In this document: positions 8,750 through 17,000 of the stretch, piece by piece
Layout of the letters: each line of letters starts with the position of its first letter
How positions within the stretch are numbered: position 1 is the stretch's first letter
Assembly (NCBI RefSeq): GCF_013415905.1
Contig: NZ_CP058909.1
Coordinates: 5,135,032-5,199,031, forward strand
Direction: 5' to 3'
DNA from: Halosimplex pelagicum
GTDB lineage: Archaea; Halobacteriota; Halobacteria; Halobacteriales; Haloarculaceae
DNA length: 64,000 bases
Translations under genes and position numbers: made by a program
The notes under the pieces: model-generated
The model's database searches: none
What the model was told of the DNA's origin: nothing
Seen by the model: only the letters and a program-made list of their open reading frames with translations

Positions 8750-9177
8750 TGGCGGTCGCACTGCTCGATACGAACGTCCTGTTTGCCAGTGCGAGCGCAC
8801 GCGACGAGTACCACGACCGAGGCCGAGGTATCGTCCAGGGGATCGACCACGGTGACCTCCCCGACGGGATCGTGACGAACTACGTCGTCGCCGAAGTACT
8901 GAACATCACGCGTGAGAAGCTCGGGGCTGGAACAGCGAACGAGATGCTGACCCGACTCGTCGAGGGCGCACACTTCGTCGTGGAACATGCGCCGCAGTCT
9001 GATTTCAACGCTGCACAGGCGCTCTTCCGGCAATACGATGCGCTTTCGTTCGTCGATGCGACGCTCGTCGCCTCCATGCAGCGCGAGGATATCGAGTACC
9101 TCTATTCCTTCGACGACGACTTCGACGAGATCGACGGGATTACTCGTCTCGCAACAGCGGACAACCCATTTCTTTGA
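8749..9177 (+). CDS. PIN-domain ribonuclease toxin (VapC-like)
   Basis: A 142-aa PIN protein. The first acid is in ALLDTNVLF, a middle acid lies in the NYVVAEVLN segment, and later acids are in ALSFVDATLVASM and FDDDFDEI. This is the usual D/E/D/D set of a Mg-dependent RNase. VapC toxins cut tRNA or rRNA and are neutralised by the upstream antitoxin. The ATG at 8749 overlaps the antitoxin stop; a GTG three bases earlier is possible. Confidence 0.88.
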   Translation: MAVALLDTNVLFASASARDEYHDRGRGIVQGIDHGDLPDGIVTNYVVAEVLNITREKLGAGTANEMLTRLVEGAHFVVEHAPQSDFNAAQALFRQYDALSFVDATLVASMQREDIEYLYSFDDDFDEIDGITRLATADNPFL

Positions 9178-9354
9178 ATTGCCAGTAGCCACGTCTCGGC
9201 TCCGTGTCCGTTCGCTGGTTTCGAGTGTTTACCAGTGGACTCCCGCTCCGTTGTCTCTTGGCAGTTCTGATCGGGGACCCTTGGCGGCGAGAGAACAGTA
9301 GTACGCGCCCCCTGACTTCGGTTCGTTGCATCTGGGCGGAAATTCACTCGTAAG

Positions 9355-9433
9355 CCGGTGTGTCGCGACGGTCGGGTTTGTCACCCCCGAGAGGGGTGCG
9401 GGGGCCACGAGACAGGCCTCGCGCTGACTTCTG
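9355..9433 (+). promoter_or_regulatory. Repeated 5' element, copy C
   Basis: Directly 5' of the TFB gene at 9434. It contains GCCGGTGTG, GACGG, GGTTTGTCACCC and CGAGAGGGGTGCGGGGG, closely matching copy B, then CCTCGCGCTGA as in copy A. The hairpin arms ACCCC/GGGGT are retained although the loop differs. The rest of the 9178-9433 gap shows no gene. Confidence 0.65.
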
Positions 9434-10376
9434 ATGGCGACGACAGAACCCTACCAGAGCGACTTCGACGAACAGCACGGCCGAACGATCCCTGCCGATG
9501 AATGCCCCGAGTGCGACGGGCAGACTGGCCACGGCCGGCGGCGAAACTCGCTGTACGGACTGCGGACTCGTCGTCGAGGCGTGTCGCCTCGAACGACGTG
9601 GGCCACGCACCTTCGACGAAGACGAAACGAATCGAAAGCGGACGGGCGCGCCGATCACCGAAGCCCGTCACGATCGGGGCCTCTCGACGGAGATCGGGCG
9701 CAAGATCGACGGGCAAGGGAATGACCTTCCGGGAAAGAAACGACGGCAACTGGGCCGCCTCCGCCGTGAGCACACGAGATCGAAGTGGCGTTCCAAGGCC
9801 GAACGGAACCTCGCCCACGGCTGTACGGAGATCGCGCGGATGACCGGCGCGCTCGATCTCGACCAGGACGACCGCGAGCAGGCCAGTGCGCTGTTCCGGT
9901 CGGCCCAGAATGAGGACCTGCTCCACGGACGGTCGATCGAGGCGTTCGCTGCGGCCACGATCTACGCGGTCTGTCGGTGTACGAACGCCACCCGGACACT
10001 CGGTGAGGTCGCGTCGGTCGCGCAAGTCGACCGCGACCGTGTCACCAACGCCTACGACGTACTCAACGACGACCTCGGCCTCCCCGCGCCACCACAGCGA
10101 CCACGGGAGTTCGTCCCCGGGCTGGCTTCGGCGATGGACGTTCCCACGGAGACCGAGTCCCACGCTCGGGCGCTCGCCGAGCGTGCCTGGCGACACGACG
10201 AGAGCGTCGGTGTCCATCCAGCAGGCTTCGCAGCGGCTTGTCTCGCGGTCGCCTGCCGTGACCACGGCGTCGACATCACCCAGCTCGACCTCGCCGCAGC
10301 AGCCGACGTGAGTACGGCCACAGTCCGCGAGCATCGCGATACGATCGAGACCGAGCGGGAAGCGTGGAGCCGATGA
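9434..10376 (+). pseudogene. Transcription factor B paralogue with a one-base frameshift in the zinc ribbon
   Basis: From the ATG at 9434 the frame encodes MATTEPYQSDFDEQHGRTIPADECPECDG, then shifts. The remainder, including the second ribbon pair (CTDCGLVVEAC) and two cyclin repeats, continues in another frame to the TGA at 10376. One extra G in the GGG run at 9518-9520 explains it; comparison with the fragment at 7497 gives the expected GAC-GGC-MGA reading. Repaired, the product would be about 313 aa. TFB recruits RNA polymerase to TBP-bound promoters, and haloarchaea have several. As it stands only a protein lacking the first CPEC pair can be made. A sequencing error is possible. Confidence 0.8.
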
Positions 10377-10528
10377 AATTTCTCTGGTTCCGTGAGCGGG
10401 TGCCCGGCCTCGATCCAGGCATCGAGCGCGTCCACGAGTGTCGCCACTGCGGAACGTCGGTAGGTGCGTCGACGAGTTCGTGCCCGGCCTGTGGTCGGTC
10501 GGCCATCGCAACATACGAGATCAGGTAG
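10373..10528 (+). CDS. 51-aa zinc-ribbon protein overlapping the TFB stop
   Basis: A small frame beginning MKFLWFRERVPG, whose ATG overlaps the TFB TGA (ATGA). It has two C-x2-C knuckles (CRHC near residue 23 and CPAC near 37) typical of haloarchaeal zinc micro-proteins. The overlap implies translation coupled to the TFB gene. It is supported by the Cys pattern and GC-rich third positions. The function is unknown; a partner of the adjacent TFB is speculation. Confidence 0.65.
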   Translation: MKFLWFRERVPGLDPGIERVHECRHCGTSVGASTSSCPACGRSAIATYEIR

Positions 10529-10601
10529 GCACGCATCGCACGGTTCGGTCTGTCCGCGCCTCGATGGGCGGAGCGCTCACGTCCGGGCGTTCCGGCCATC
10601 C

Positions 10602-11051
10602 ATGCATCCACTGGACCAACTGGACGTTTCGACCCGAGTGGCAAAGCGTGCCCAGTACGAAGCGTTCGAATTCGCCCTCGCTGCGGGGAACGTACTCGTT
10701 CGCAACGGGAGCCACCCGAACCCAAGCGAGCACGAGTATCTCGTCACCGTCGAGGACGGGCTTCCGATCGAGTGTACGTGCCCGGCAGATGACCACTACG
10801 AGGGCGCATGCAAACATCGTGTTGCCGTCGCGATTCGAACCCCGCTCCTCGATGCGGTTACAGCGGCGGACGACTCGCAGTCGGTCGCTGCGGACGGCGG
10901 CCACGTTCCACCGTCAGCAGTAGACATGTCCGAAGCGGAATCGGGCCAGGACGAGACAGAAGCGTCTGACGACGACGAGTGTCCGGACTGCATCGGCGAG
11001 TTTCCCTGCTGGGAGTGTGTTCGGACCGGGCGCAAAACACTGCCAGACTAG
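10602..11051 (+). CDS. SWIM zinc-finger protein
   Basis: A 149-aa protein (ATG at 10602, MHPLDQLDVSTR). The SWIM motif is C-x-C...C-x-H, seen as CTCPADDHYEGACKH near residues 60-75. A second metal site, CPDC...CWEC, is at the C-terminus. SWIM domains bind DNA or proteins. SWIM genes of this size are common beside haloarchaeal integrative elements. A longer in-frame start at 10464 exists but overlaps the 51-aa gene and lacks typical haloarchaeal N-terminal features. Confidence 0.82.
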   Translation: MHPLDQLDVSTRVAKRAQYEAFEFALAAGNVLVRNGSHPNPSEHEYLVTVEDGLPIECTCPADDHYEGACKHRVAVAIRTPLLDAVTAADDSQSVAADGGHVPPSAVDMSEAESGQDETEASDDDECPDCIGEFPCWECVRTGRKTLPD

Positions 11052-11124
11052 GTCGGGATTCGTGCCATCGATCACAGACACAGACGCCGCCTTCGCGGAT
11101 CTGATGGCAGTGGGATCAGATCCG

Positions 11125-11817
11125 TTACGCATCGAGATCACCGTGGAAGACCATCTGCTGGACGGTCTCGAATTTCTCCGAGTCGTAGAGGACGATGCCG
11201 TCGCCCAGAATCTCTCGGAGTTCGTCGACGTAGTTCGGGACGGCTGGCAGCGTCTCGACGTCGATCTCGTACGCATACCGGCCAGTGTCGAACTCCCGCT
11301 CTTCGAGGTCTTGCCGGATACGGTTCGCAGTTCGCTGGTTCGTCATCCGGTCTTCTTCGACGAGTACCCACAGGTCGATGTCACTGCGTCTGTCAGCCTC
11401 ACCTCGCGCCACGCTCCCGAACAGAACGACGCCGAGGACGCCATCGAGGTCCTCGCAGAGTGCTTCGACAGCGGCTCGGACAGGAGGCTGGAACTCGGCT
11501 TGCGGGACTTCGAGAACCGGGTCGTCCGGTCGGGAGAGCCGCCCACTGTTGAGACTGACGTTCCGCGTGTTCCCCTCGCGCTTTTCGATGACGAGGTCGT
11601 TCGCGGCGAGGACGTCGACGGCTTTCGAAATACTGGGCTGAGAATAGTCGACGGCGTCAGTGAGTTCCGTAATCGAGAACTCGTCGGTGTGATATCGACT
11701 TAAAAAATAGAGGAGGTCGTGGACCGCCTGACTCCGGTATAAATCTGCGTCCTTCGCCGGTACGTCGAGTGATATTCGCGGTCCCGACCCCGAGTTCGTA
11801 TTCGCGCTCCTTTGCAT
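11125..11817 (-). CDS. Winged-helix / nucleotidyltransferase fusion
   Basis: A 230-aa protein. Residues about 30-85 form a winged helix (FLSRYHTDEFSITELTDAV, then YSQPSISKAVDVL). Residues about 125-155 form a minimal nucleotidyltransferase core, VVLFGSVARGEADRRSDIDLWV, with the G-S and D-x-D residues intact. The fusion suggests a regulator that also transfers a nucleotide, as MNT antitoxins do when they AMPylate HEPN partners. No HEPN gene is adjacent. A TATA box sits 23 nt upstream of the ATG. Confidence 0.8.
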   Translation of the reverse strand: MQRSANTNSGSGPRISLDVPAKDADLYRSQAVHDLLYFLSRYHTDEFSITELTDAVDYSQPSISKAVDVLAANDLVIEKREGNTRNVSLNSGRLSRPDDPVLEVPQAEFQPPVRAAVEALCEDLDGVLGVVLFGSVARGEADRRSDIDLWVLVEEDRMTNQRTANRIRQDLEEREFDTGRYAYEIDVETLPAVPNYVDELREILGDGIVLYDSEKFETVQQMVFHGDLDA

Positions 11818-11840
11818 GCATAACTATTGTCACCCCTTTC

Positions 11841-11848
11841 TACTTAAA
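11841..11848 (-). promoter_or_regulatory. TATA box of the wHTH-nucleotidyltransferase gene
   Basis: The minus strand reads TTTAAGTA, ending about 23 nt before the ATG at 11817, as expected of a leaderless haloarchaeal transcript. Confidence 0.65.
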
Positions 11849-12204
11849 CTTTATATGTATATGCCATCTCATTTTATATGGTCGAGGAGGTCTATCCCAC
11901 CAAGACAGCCATTGTCTGGATAGCGACCTCAGTCGTGTCAGAAAAGGCGTTCGTTTTGTCCGACCATCGTAGAGAGTTTCTCTTCCGTGTACTCGGGGGG
12001 TTCTCCGATGACTACCCCTGTATTTGTCCCTGAAGGGGGTGAACCTGACCGCCCATGCCCCGCCTCCCCACCCACCGCTCCGTGCTCGCTCCGGAAGAGC
12101 AGGCTCTTCCGTGCTCTCGTTCGCTGCGCTCACGAGAACTCCGCTGCGCGCGCAGCCACGACCCGGAATGGACAACTGCCGACCGGTATCCCGTCCACGG
12201 CGAA
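11849..12204. other. Gene-free stretch with small inverted repeats
   Basis: No convincing gene. It contains a perfect inverted repeat GGAAGAGC-AG-GCTCTTCC at 12093-12110, followed by TCTCGT...ACGAGA arms at 12115-12137. These could serve as a terminator for the minus-strand CPBP gene, whose stop is at 12205, or be remnants of a mobile element. Open frames here have no recognisable features. Confidence 0.5.
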
Positions 12205-13050
12205 CTATCGATCGGTTGGCCCGTCAGTCCCCTCTGCTTCCGCCTCCCGGACTGGGTAGGCCTTCGTCCGAAGACCAGCGGTCGCGACACGGACCAGACA
12301 CGTTTCCCCCGGGGTGACATCGGTCACGTCGACCCGCCGTCCATCCTTGGTAGTCGCCCTGTAGAGTCCACGTGAGGGCTTCCTGTGTGGGCTGACAGTG
12401 ACCCAGTGCTCTTCACCTGCCGCGAGTACGTTCGGGTGAACGATTCTGACGAATCGTCGGACGACCAGGCCGAAGACGTAGACCAGGTTCGTCAACATGT
12501 GGAGCCCGATAGCAACGTGCCCCAGACCGTGGAGCCACAGGTACAGCAACAACAGCCCGGAGAGGAGATTCGGGAGGAGGAATGGTGTTTGGTCGAAATA
12601 GACGTGGAGATACGCCCAGACGACGGTGGCCGCCATCGCAACCAGCACCGCAATATCAGTGAAACCGGTGGTTTGCCGAGCCAGGAGCACAGGGACCCCT
12701 CGAAAAACGATCTCTTCGAGAACGGGCATCAGAACGACCGTCTCGACTGTCCACCACAGATCAGCAGCAGAAACCTGCGTGTTCGCTGTTTCGGCGCGTT
12801 TGAGTTGTTCTGTCGTTACAGTTGGCGGATCAGCCGATCGTTTGCCTGACCGTTCGTTTCGGAGTCCGTATCGCTCGCACAGCAGCCTGAATCGCACTCT
12901 GAGCCTGCGTAGATATCTCGGCAATACGAGATTGGCGACGATGGTAAGCCCCCAGGCCAGCAGGATACTCTCGGGATCGCCGTTGCGGATCTGTGCGACC
13001 CAGGCCGTGACCACCTGCCAACTGGTGGCCGCGATCTCGACGGGAAGCAT
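12205..13050 (-). CDS. CPBP-family intramembrane glutamic endopeptidase
   Basis: A 281-aa membrane protein. CPBP motif 1 is EEIVFRG at residues 112-118, motif 2 has His in WAYLHVYF near 148, and motif 3 is HMLTNL near 183. This is the catalytic set of the Rce1/CAAX-processing family. Several hydrophobic segments surround the motifs. An unusual soluble C-terminus of about 75 aa (VSPHRKPSRGLYRATTKDGR..DVTDVTPGETCLVRV) looks like a small beta domain of TRAM or OB type. Bacterial relatives act in bacteriocin self-immunity; the substrate here is unknown. Confidence 0.82.
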   Translation of the reverse strand: MLPVEIAATSWQVVTAWVAQIRNGDPESILLAWGLTIVANLVLPRYLRRLRVRFRLLCERYGLRNERSGKRSADPPTVTTEQLKRAETANTQVSAADLWWTVETVVLMPVLEEIVFRGVPVLLARQTTGFTDIAVLVAMAATVVWAYLHVYFDQTPFLLPNLLSGLLLLYLWLHGLGHVAIGLHMLTNLVYVFGLVVRRFVRIVHPNVLAAGEEHWVTVSPHRKPSRGLYRATTKDGRRVDVTDVTPGETCLVRVATAGLRTKAYPVREAEAEGTDGPTDR

Positions 13051-13281
13051 CGTTTCTTCTCGAAGCCTTACTGGAGTTGTGTCGGTTCGAACTGGTGGAG
13101 TGGTTCAGGCGCAATTTCGTCGCTGACGATCTCTCGCTGGGGAGGGCTGTACTGATTCGGTGGGGTTCGGTGGCTGCTCCGTGCAGTCATCTGTGTGTGC
13201 GGTCGAGGGGCCTGTGCAATCGAACAGATGTGTGCTGAGAGATGAGTGCGCAACTGATCGCTAGCGCCGCGGGAGCTCCGG

Positions 13282-13995
13282 TCAGTATGACCGAATGTCA
13301 TGGTCGTCTTCGAAGAACGAGGTCAGTTCACGGGTCGATCCACGGGGCGTGTCGACGAGCGACCGATACTCGGCCATCTCCTGGGACGAGGCTGCCGAGA
13401 AGTAGTAGATCGTGAACGCCTGCCCGTGGTATGGAATCTGGACGAGGACATCCTGGGCAGGCTCGTTGATACAGGGAAGTGAGCTGAGACGGTCTTCGAG
13501 AGGGAACTTGCCGATAAGGATGTCGAGCCAGCGGCCAGCGTATTGCCCACCCAGCGGATAGACTTCGACGTAGACGCCTGGGCCGTCTTCCTGGATGCGT
13601 TCGTCGAACACTGCCGTCTCGGGAGCGGCTCGCTCGGTCAGCCCGGCCACCAGCGGTTGCAGTTCGTCAGGGAGCGCCTCGATACGGCAGTAGTCGATGT
13701 AGACGCTTTCCTCGCCGAGAACCTCGATCTCGCCGTCGAACACCGTTGGTCCTGGCGAGTCGACATCGCGTATCGTCGCCCGGATTTTCCCACCGCGCGT
13801 AAGCCCATCAACCTGTGCTTGCAACGCACTCAGATACGCGTCGGACGCCACACTGAACAGGCGGTGATTTGCCACCCGCTCCTCGGCACCGTCGGGATTG
13901 AGCTGGACGAGATTGTGATGGCCGGTTCGATCCGGCAGCGGGTACACACGGAACTCGTCAGTGATGGTGGTCATATTATCATTTGTACTGGTCAT
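13282..13995 (-). CDS. Uncharacterised haloarchaeal protein
   Basis: A 237-aa acidic soluble protein of unknown family. It begins MTSTNDNMTTITDEFRVYPLPDR; the second Met (residue 8) is also a possible start. The N-terminal half looks beta-rich (KIRATIRDVD..FDGEIEVLG) and the C-terminal half has VYVEVYPLGGQYAGRWLDIL and an IPYHGQAFTIYYFSAAS stretch. It is on the same strand as the large HerA-like ATPase gene, about 100 bp below it, so the two may be cotranscribed. Confidence 0.7.
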   Translation of the reverse strand: MTSTNDNMTTITDEFRVYPLPDRTGHHNLVQLNPDGAEERVANHRLFSVASDAYLSALQAQVDGLTRGGKIRATIRDVDSPGPTVFDGEIEVLGEESVYIDYCRIEALPDELQPLVAGLTERAAPETAVFDERIQEDGPGVYVEVYPLGGQYAGRWLDILIGKFPLEDRLSSLPCINEPAQDVLVQIPYHGQAFTIYYFSAASSQEMAEYRSLVDTPRGSTRELTSFFEDDHDIRSY

Positions 13996-14096
13996 ATAGG
14001 TATCTTTTTCGGACCAATCGCACTCGCTCTGGAGCCGTGGTGACAGCGCCCCACCGTCGCAAGCGGTGTCCGGTACGCTGTCCGCAATGCATGGAT

Positions 14097-17000
14097 CTAG
14101 TCATCGTTCAGGAGCGTATCTCGCACGTACTCGGCCGGATAGATCGCCGTCATCCCCGGCGTGTCGATCCGGAAGTCCCGGGGTGGGGTGTTCCGACTGT
14201 AGGTCTTTTCGACGCGGGGTTCACCCTCGGGTGGGTCGTTCAGGACCGACAGCACCTGGTGGCCATCCTTGCGCGCCATGACGATCCAGATGGCTTCCGC
14301 CGGATCGCAGGCGGCCATCTTGTCGTAGTCTTCGGGGACTGCCCGGTGGACGTCGTTGTTCACGCGTTCGACCTCGACGGTGACGACGACGTTGCCCTCG
14401 CTGTCGAGGCCGGCGACGTCAAGCCGCCGCCGGTCGTAGCCCGTGGCGTCCTCGTCGATGTCGGACCCGTCGCCCATGAACGCCGCTGCCGGGAGCGACC
14501 CCTCTGTGAGCTCGTGATAGGGAGAGACCGTCTCGACGGCCGATTCGGGGTCGTCCCTGTACTGCTGTTCGAGTAATTCGATCCCGACCTCGACGCCGAA
14601 CACGTGCTCACTGGATTCCTCAAGGTCGCCTCGCCCGTGGCCGAAATCGACACCGCGCCGATAGGCCTCGCCGATCACACTTCGACCGTCGGGTGACACC
14701 GAGTACAGCCGGTGTGGATGGTCGGTGTCGTGGCGGACCAGATCCGCGTCCAGCAGCGGCTGGAGCTCCTCCCTGTCGATCCCGACGTACTCCTCCAGGC
14801 GAAGCATCGAATCGGTCTTGAGGTCGTACGCCCGCGGGTCGTAGCGACGCTGCTCGGCGTTGTAGACGGCCTGGATGAACAGCAACTGCGTTAGCGACCA
14901 CTCCGAGGCCACGATCTCGTCCGGCGAGAGTTTCAGATTGAACTCACAGATCGGGATGTCGTCGGCGTCGACCTCCTCCATGGAGTGACAGCACTCGATG
15001 GCCCGGACCATCCCGTCGATAGACGGGTCGTAGCGATTGTGACACGCCGCACAGCACAGCGCGTCCGCCGCGTCGTCGTACGTAACGCAGTCGGGCATGC
15101 GCCGCGTGTGTGGCAGGAGCGTATCGGTTCGGAGGTCGGGATGGATCGACTCGGCGTGCTGTGGCGCTGACTCGGAGTCGGCCGTGTCCGCGTCCGGATC
15201 GCTGTCCGTCGCGTCGGTGTCGTCGGACGCGTCAGCATCGGTCGCGGTCTCGATGGCGTCGTGCTGGCGCAGGCCTGCAGTCGCGGCCGTTCGGTCGCGG
15301 ACGCGCTCGAAGGCGGCCTGGAACGCGCGTTCCGCGGCCCCCGAGAGCGGGTCGTCACTGGCCGGGTGGCCGGACGGGGCCGCAAGCGACTGGGCGAGGA
15401 ACGGCCTGACCGCCGGCTCGCCGAAGTCGGTCCCGGGCCGGACGAGCCACTCGCCGCGGCTCATCCCGGTGAGCCGTTTGTCGACTTCCTCGACAGACAT
15501 CGCTTCGGTCGCGAGGACGCGCGGCAGGTCGGTATCGACCGAGACGTTCCCGACGACGAACGTCGCCGTCTCGTTGAGCGCCTCCTGATAGGTGTTGTTC
15601 TCGGGATCCGGCGACTCCAGCTGTTCGAGAAACTGCAGGCCGAGGGCGATCGACAGCCCGAAACTGCGTCCCTCGGAGAGCAACGTGTCGAGTAGTTTCG
15701 TCCCCCCGACGTCGCGGGCCTCTTCGAGATAGCAGTTGACCTGTGGGGGGTCGTCACCGTGGTCACGGCGCTGGGCGCGCGCTTTGAGCGCCGTCCAGAG
15801 GTTCGAGAGGATGACCAGCGTCAGCGTTCGCTTGGCCTTCCCTTCCATTCCCGCGAAATCGAAGACGATGACGTTGTCCTCGTCGACGAGTTCGGTGAAG
15901 TCGAAGGACGGCTGGGCCGTGGTCGAGTCGCCGGTCTCGGTTTCGTCGGGGCCGTCGCGCTCGTCCGGGGTGTGTTCGAAGACGGGCGCGAGCCGGCCAT
16001 CGGTCGCGATGTTCTCGACGCGGCCGACCGCTCCGCCGAGGATCGCGTTGAAGACGTCCCGGTCGAGGTCGTCGAGGCTGTGGAAGTAGTCGGTCAGGTT
16101 CTCGTCGGTCGTCGAGGGCACCGCCTCACCACGCTGGGTCTGTCGAAGCGCACTGATCAGATCGTCGTGGTCGATCGTATCGCTCCCGTGGACCGGGTCG
16201 TAGAGCGCCCGGAGGTGATTGTCGATCGCCTTGACCGACTCGGCAGCCTTGCCGTAGTTCTCGGCGCCCATCACACCCTCGAGGATCTCCGCGTAGTGGC
16301 CCGCCTTCCGTGACCGGGCTTCCTCTCTGGGGACGCCCGCCTCGAGGAGCGGTTCGATGTCGAAAAACGAGAAGGCCGGTAGCACACGTGAGAGGTCGAA
16401 GTACAGGACATCGTCGAGGTCACCGTATTCGGCGTAGTGGGCGCGGAGATACTCCTCGGCAGTGCCGCCGCCCTTGTAATCGAAGAGGATCTCGGGACCA
16501 TCGGTCGCCGCTGCGTTCGTGACCATCCCACCTTCCATGAGGACGGATTTCCCGGAGCCGGTGTCCCCCACGACGACGAGATGGCGGTCCTGCTGGCTCG
16601 GTTTGAGATAGAACGGCTGGCCGTAGGGTTGGCGGTCGTGAGTCAGCGGCATGCCCAGTGCCATCCCCGGTGGCGTATACTGCATGAGCTGCTGTGGTGG
16701 CGGAAGCATCAGCGCGGTCTGTTCTATCGGTCGCGTCGCGAGCGCGCGGTGGCCATCGGGTGTGAGGTCTGTCCCGTCGACGAGACACAGCCCCGGGAGT
16801 TCCGCTGGCGCGACGACGATCCCCCGGCTCCGGAACTGGTTCCACGGGAGCTTGTTCGAGACCGATTCGTAGGTGACTGAGTGGACCGTGCGCTCGATCA
16901 CCTCCTCGAACAGCGCCGTTCCCGGTGGCGTCTCACCCAGGGGTTTGAGATCCGCGTCGGTGACGATCTCGCCCCGCAGTTCGTGATGCGGACCGTCGAC

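Noticed and set aside
12010..12040. TTTGTCCCTGAAGGGGGTG as a fourth copy of the repeated 5' element
   Set aside because: Only part of the core matches and no gene start follows at the usual distance.
11840..12175. 111-aa frame on the minus strand
   Set aside because: Arg/Gly/Ser-rich with no acidic bias and overlapping a promoter; not protein-like for this genome.
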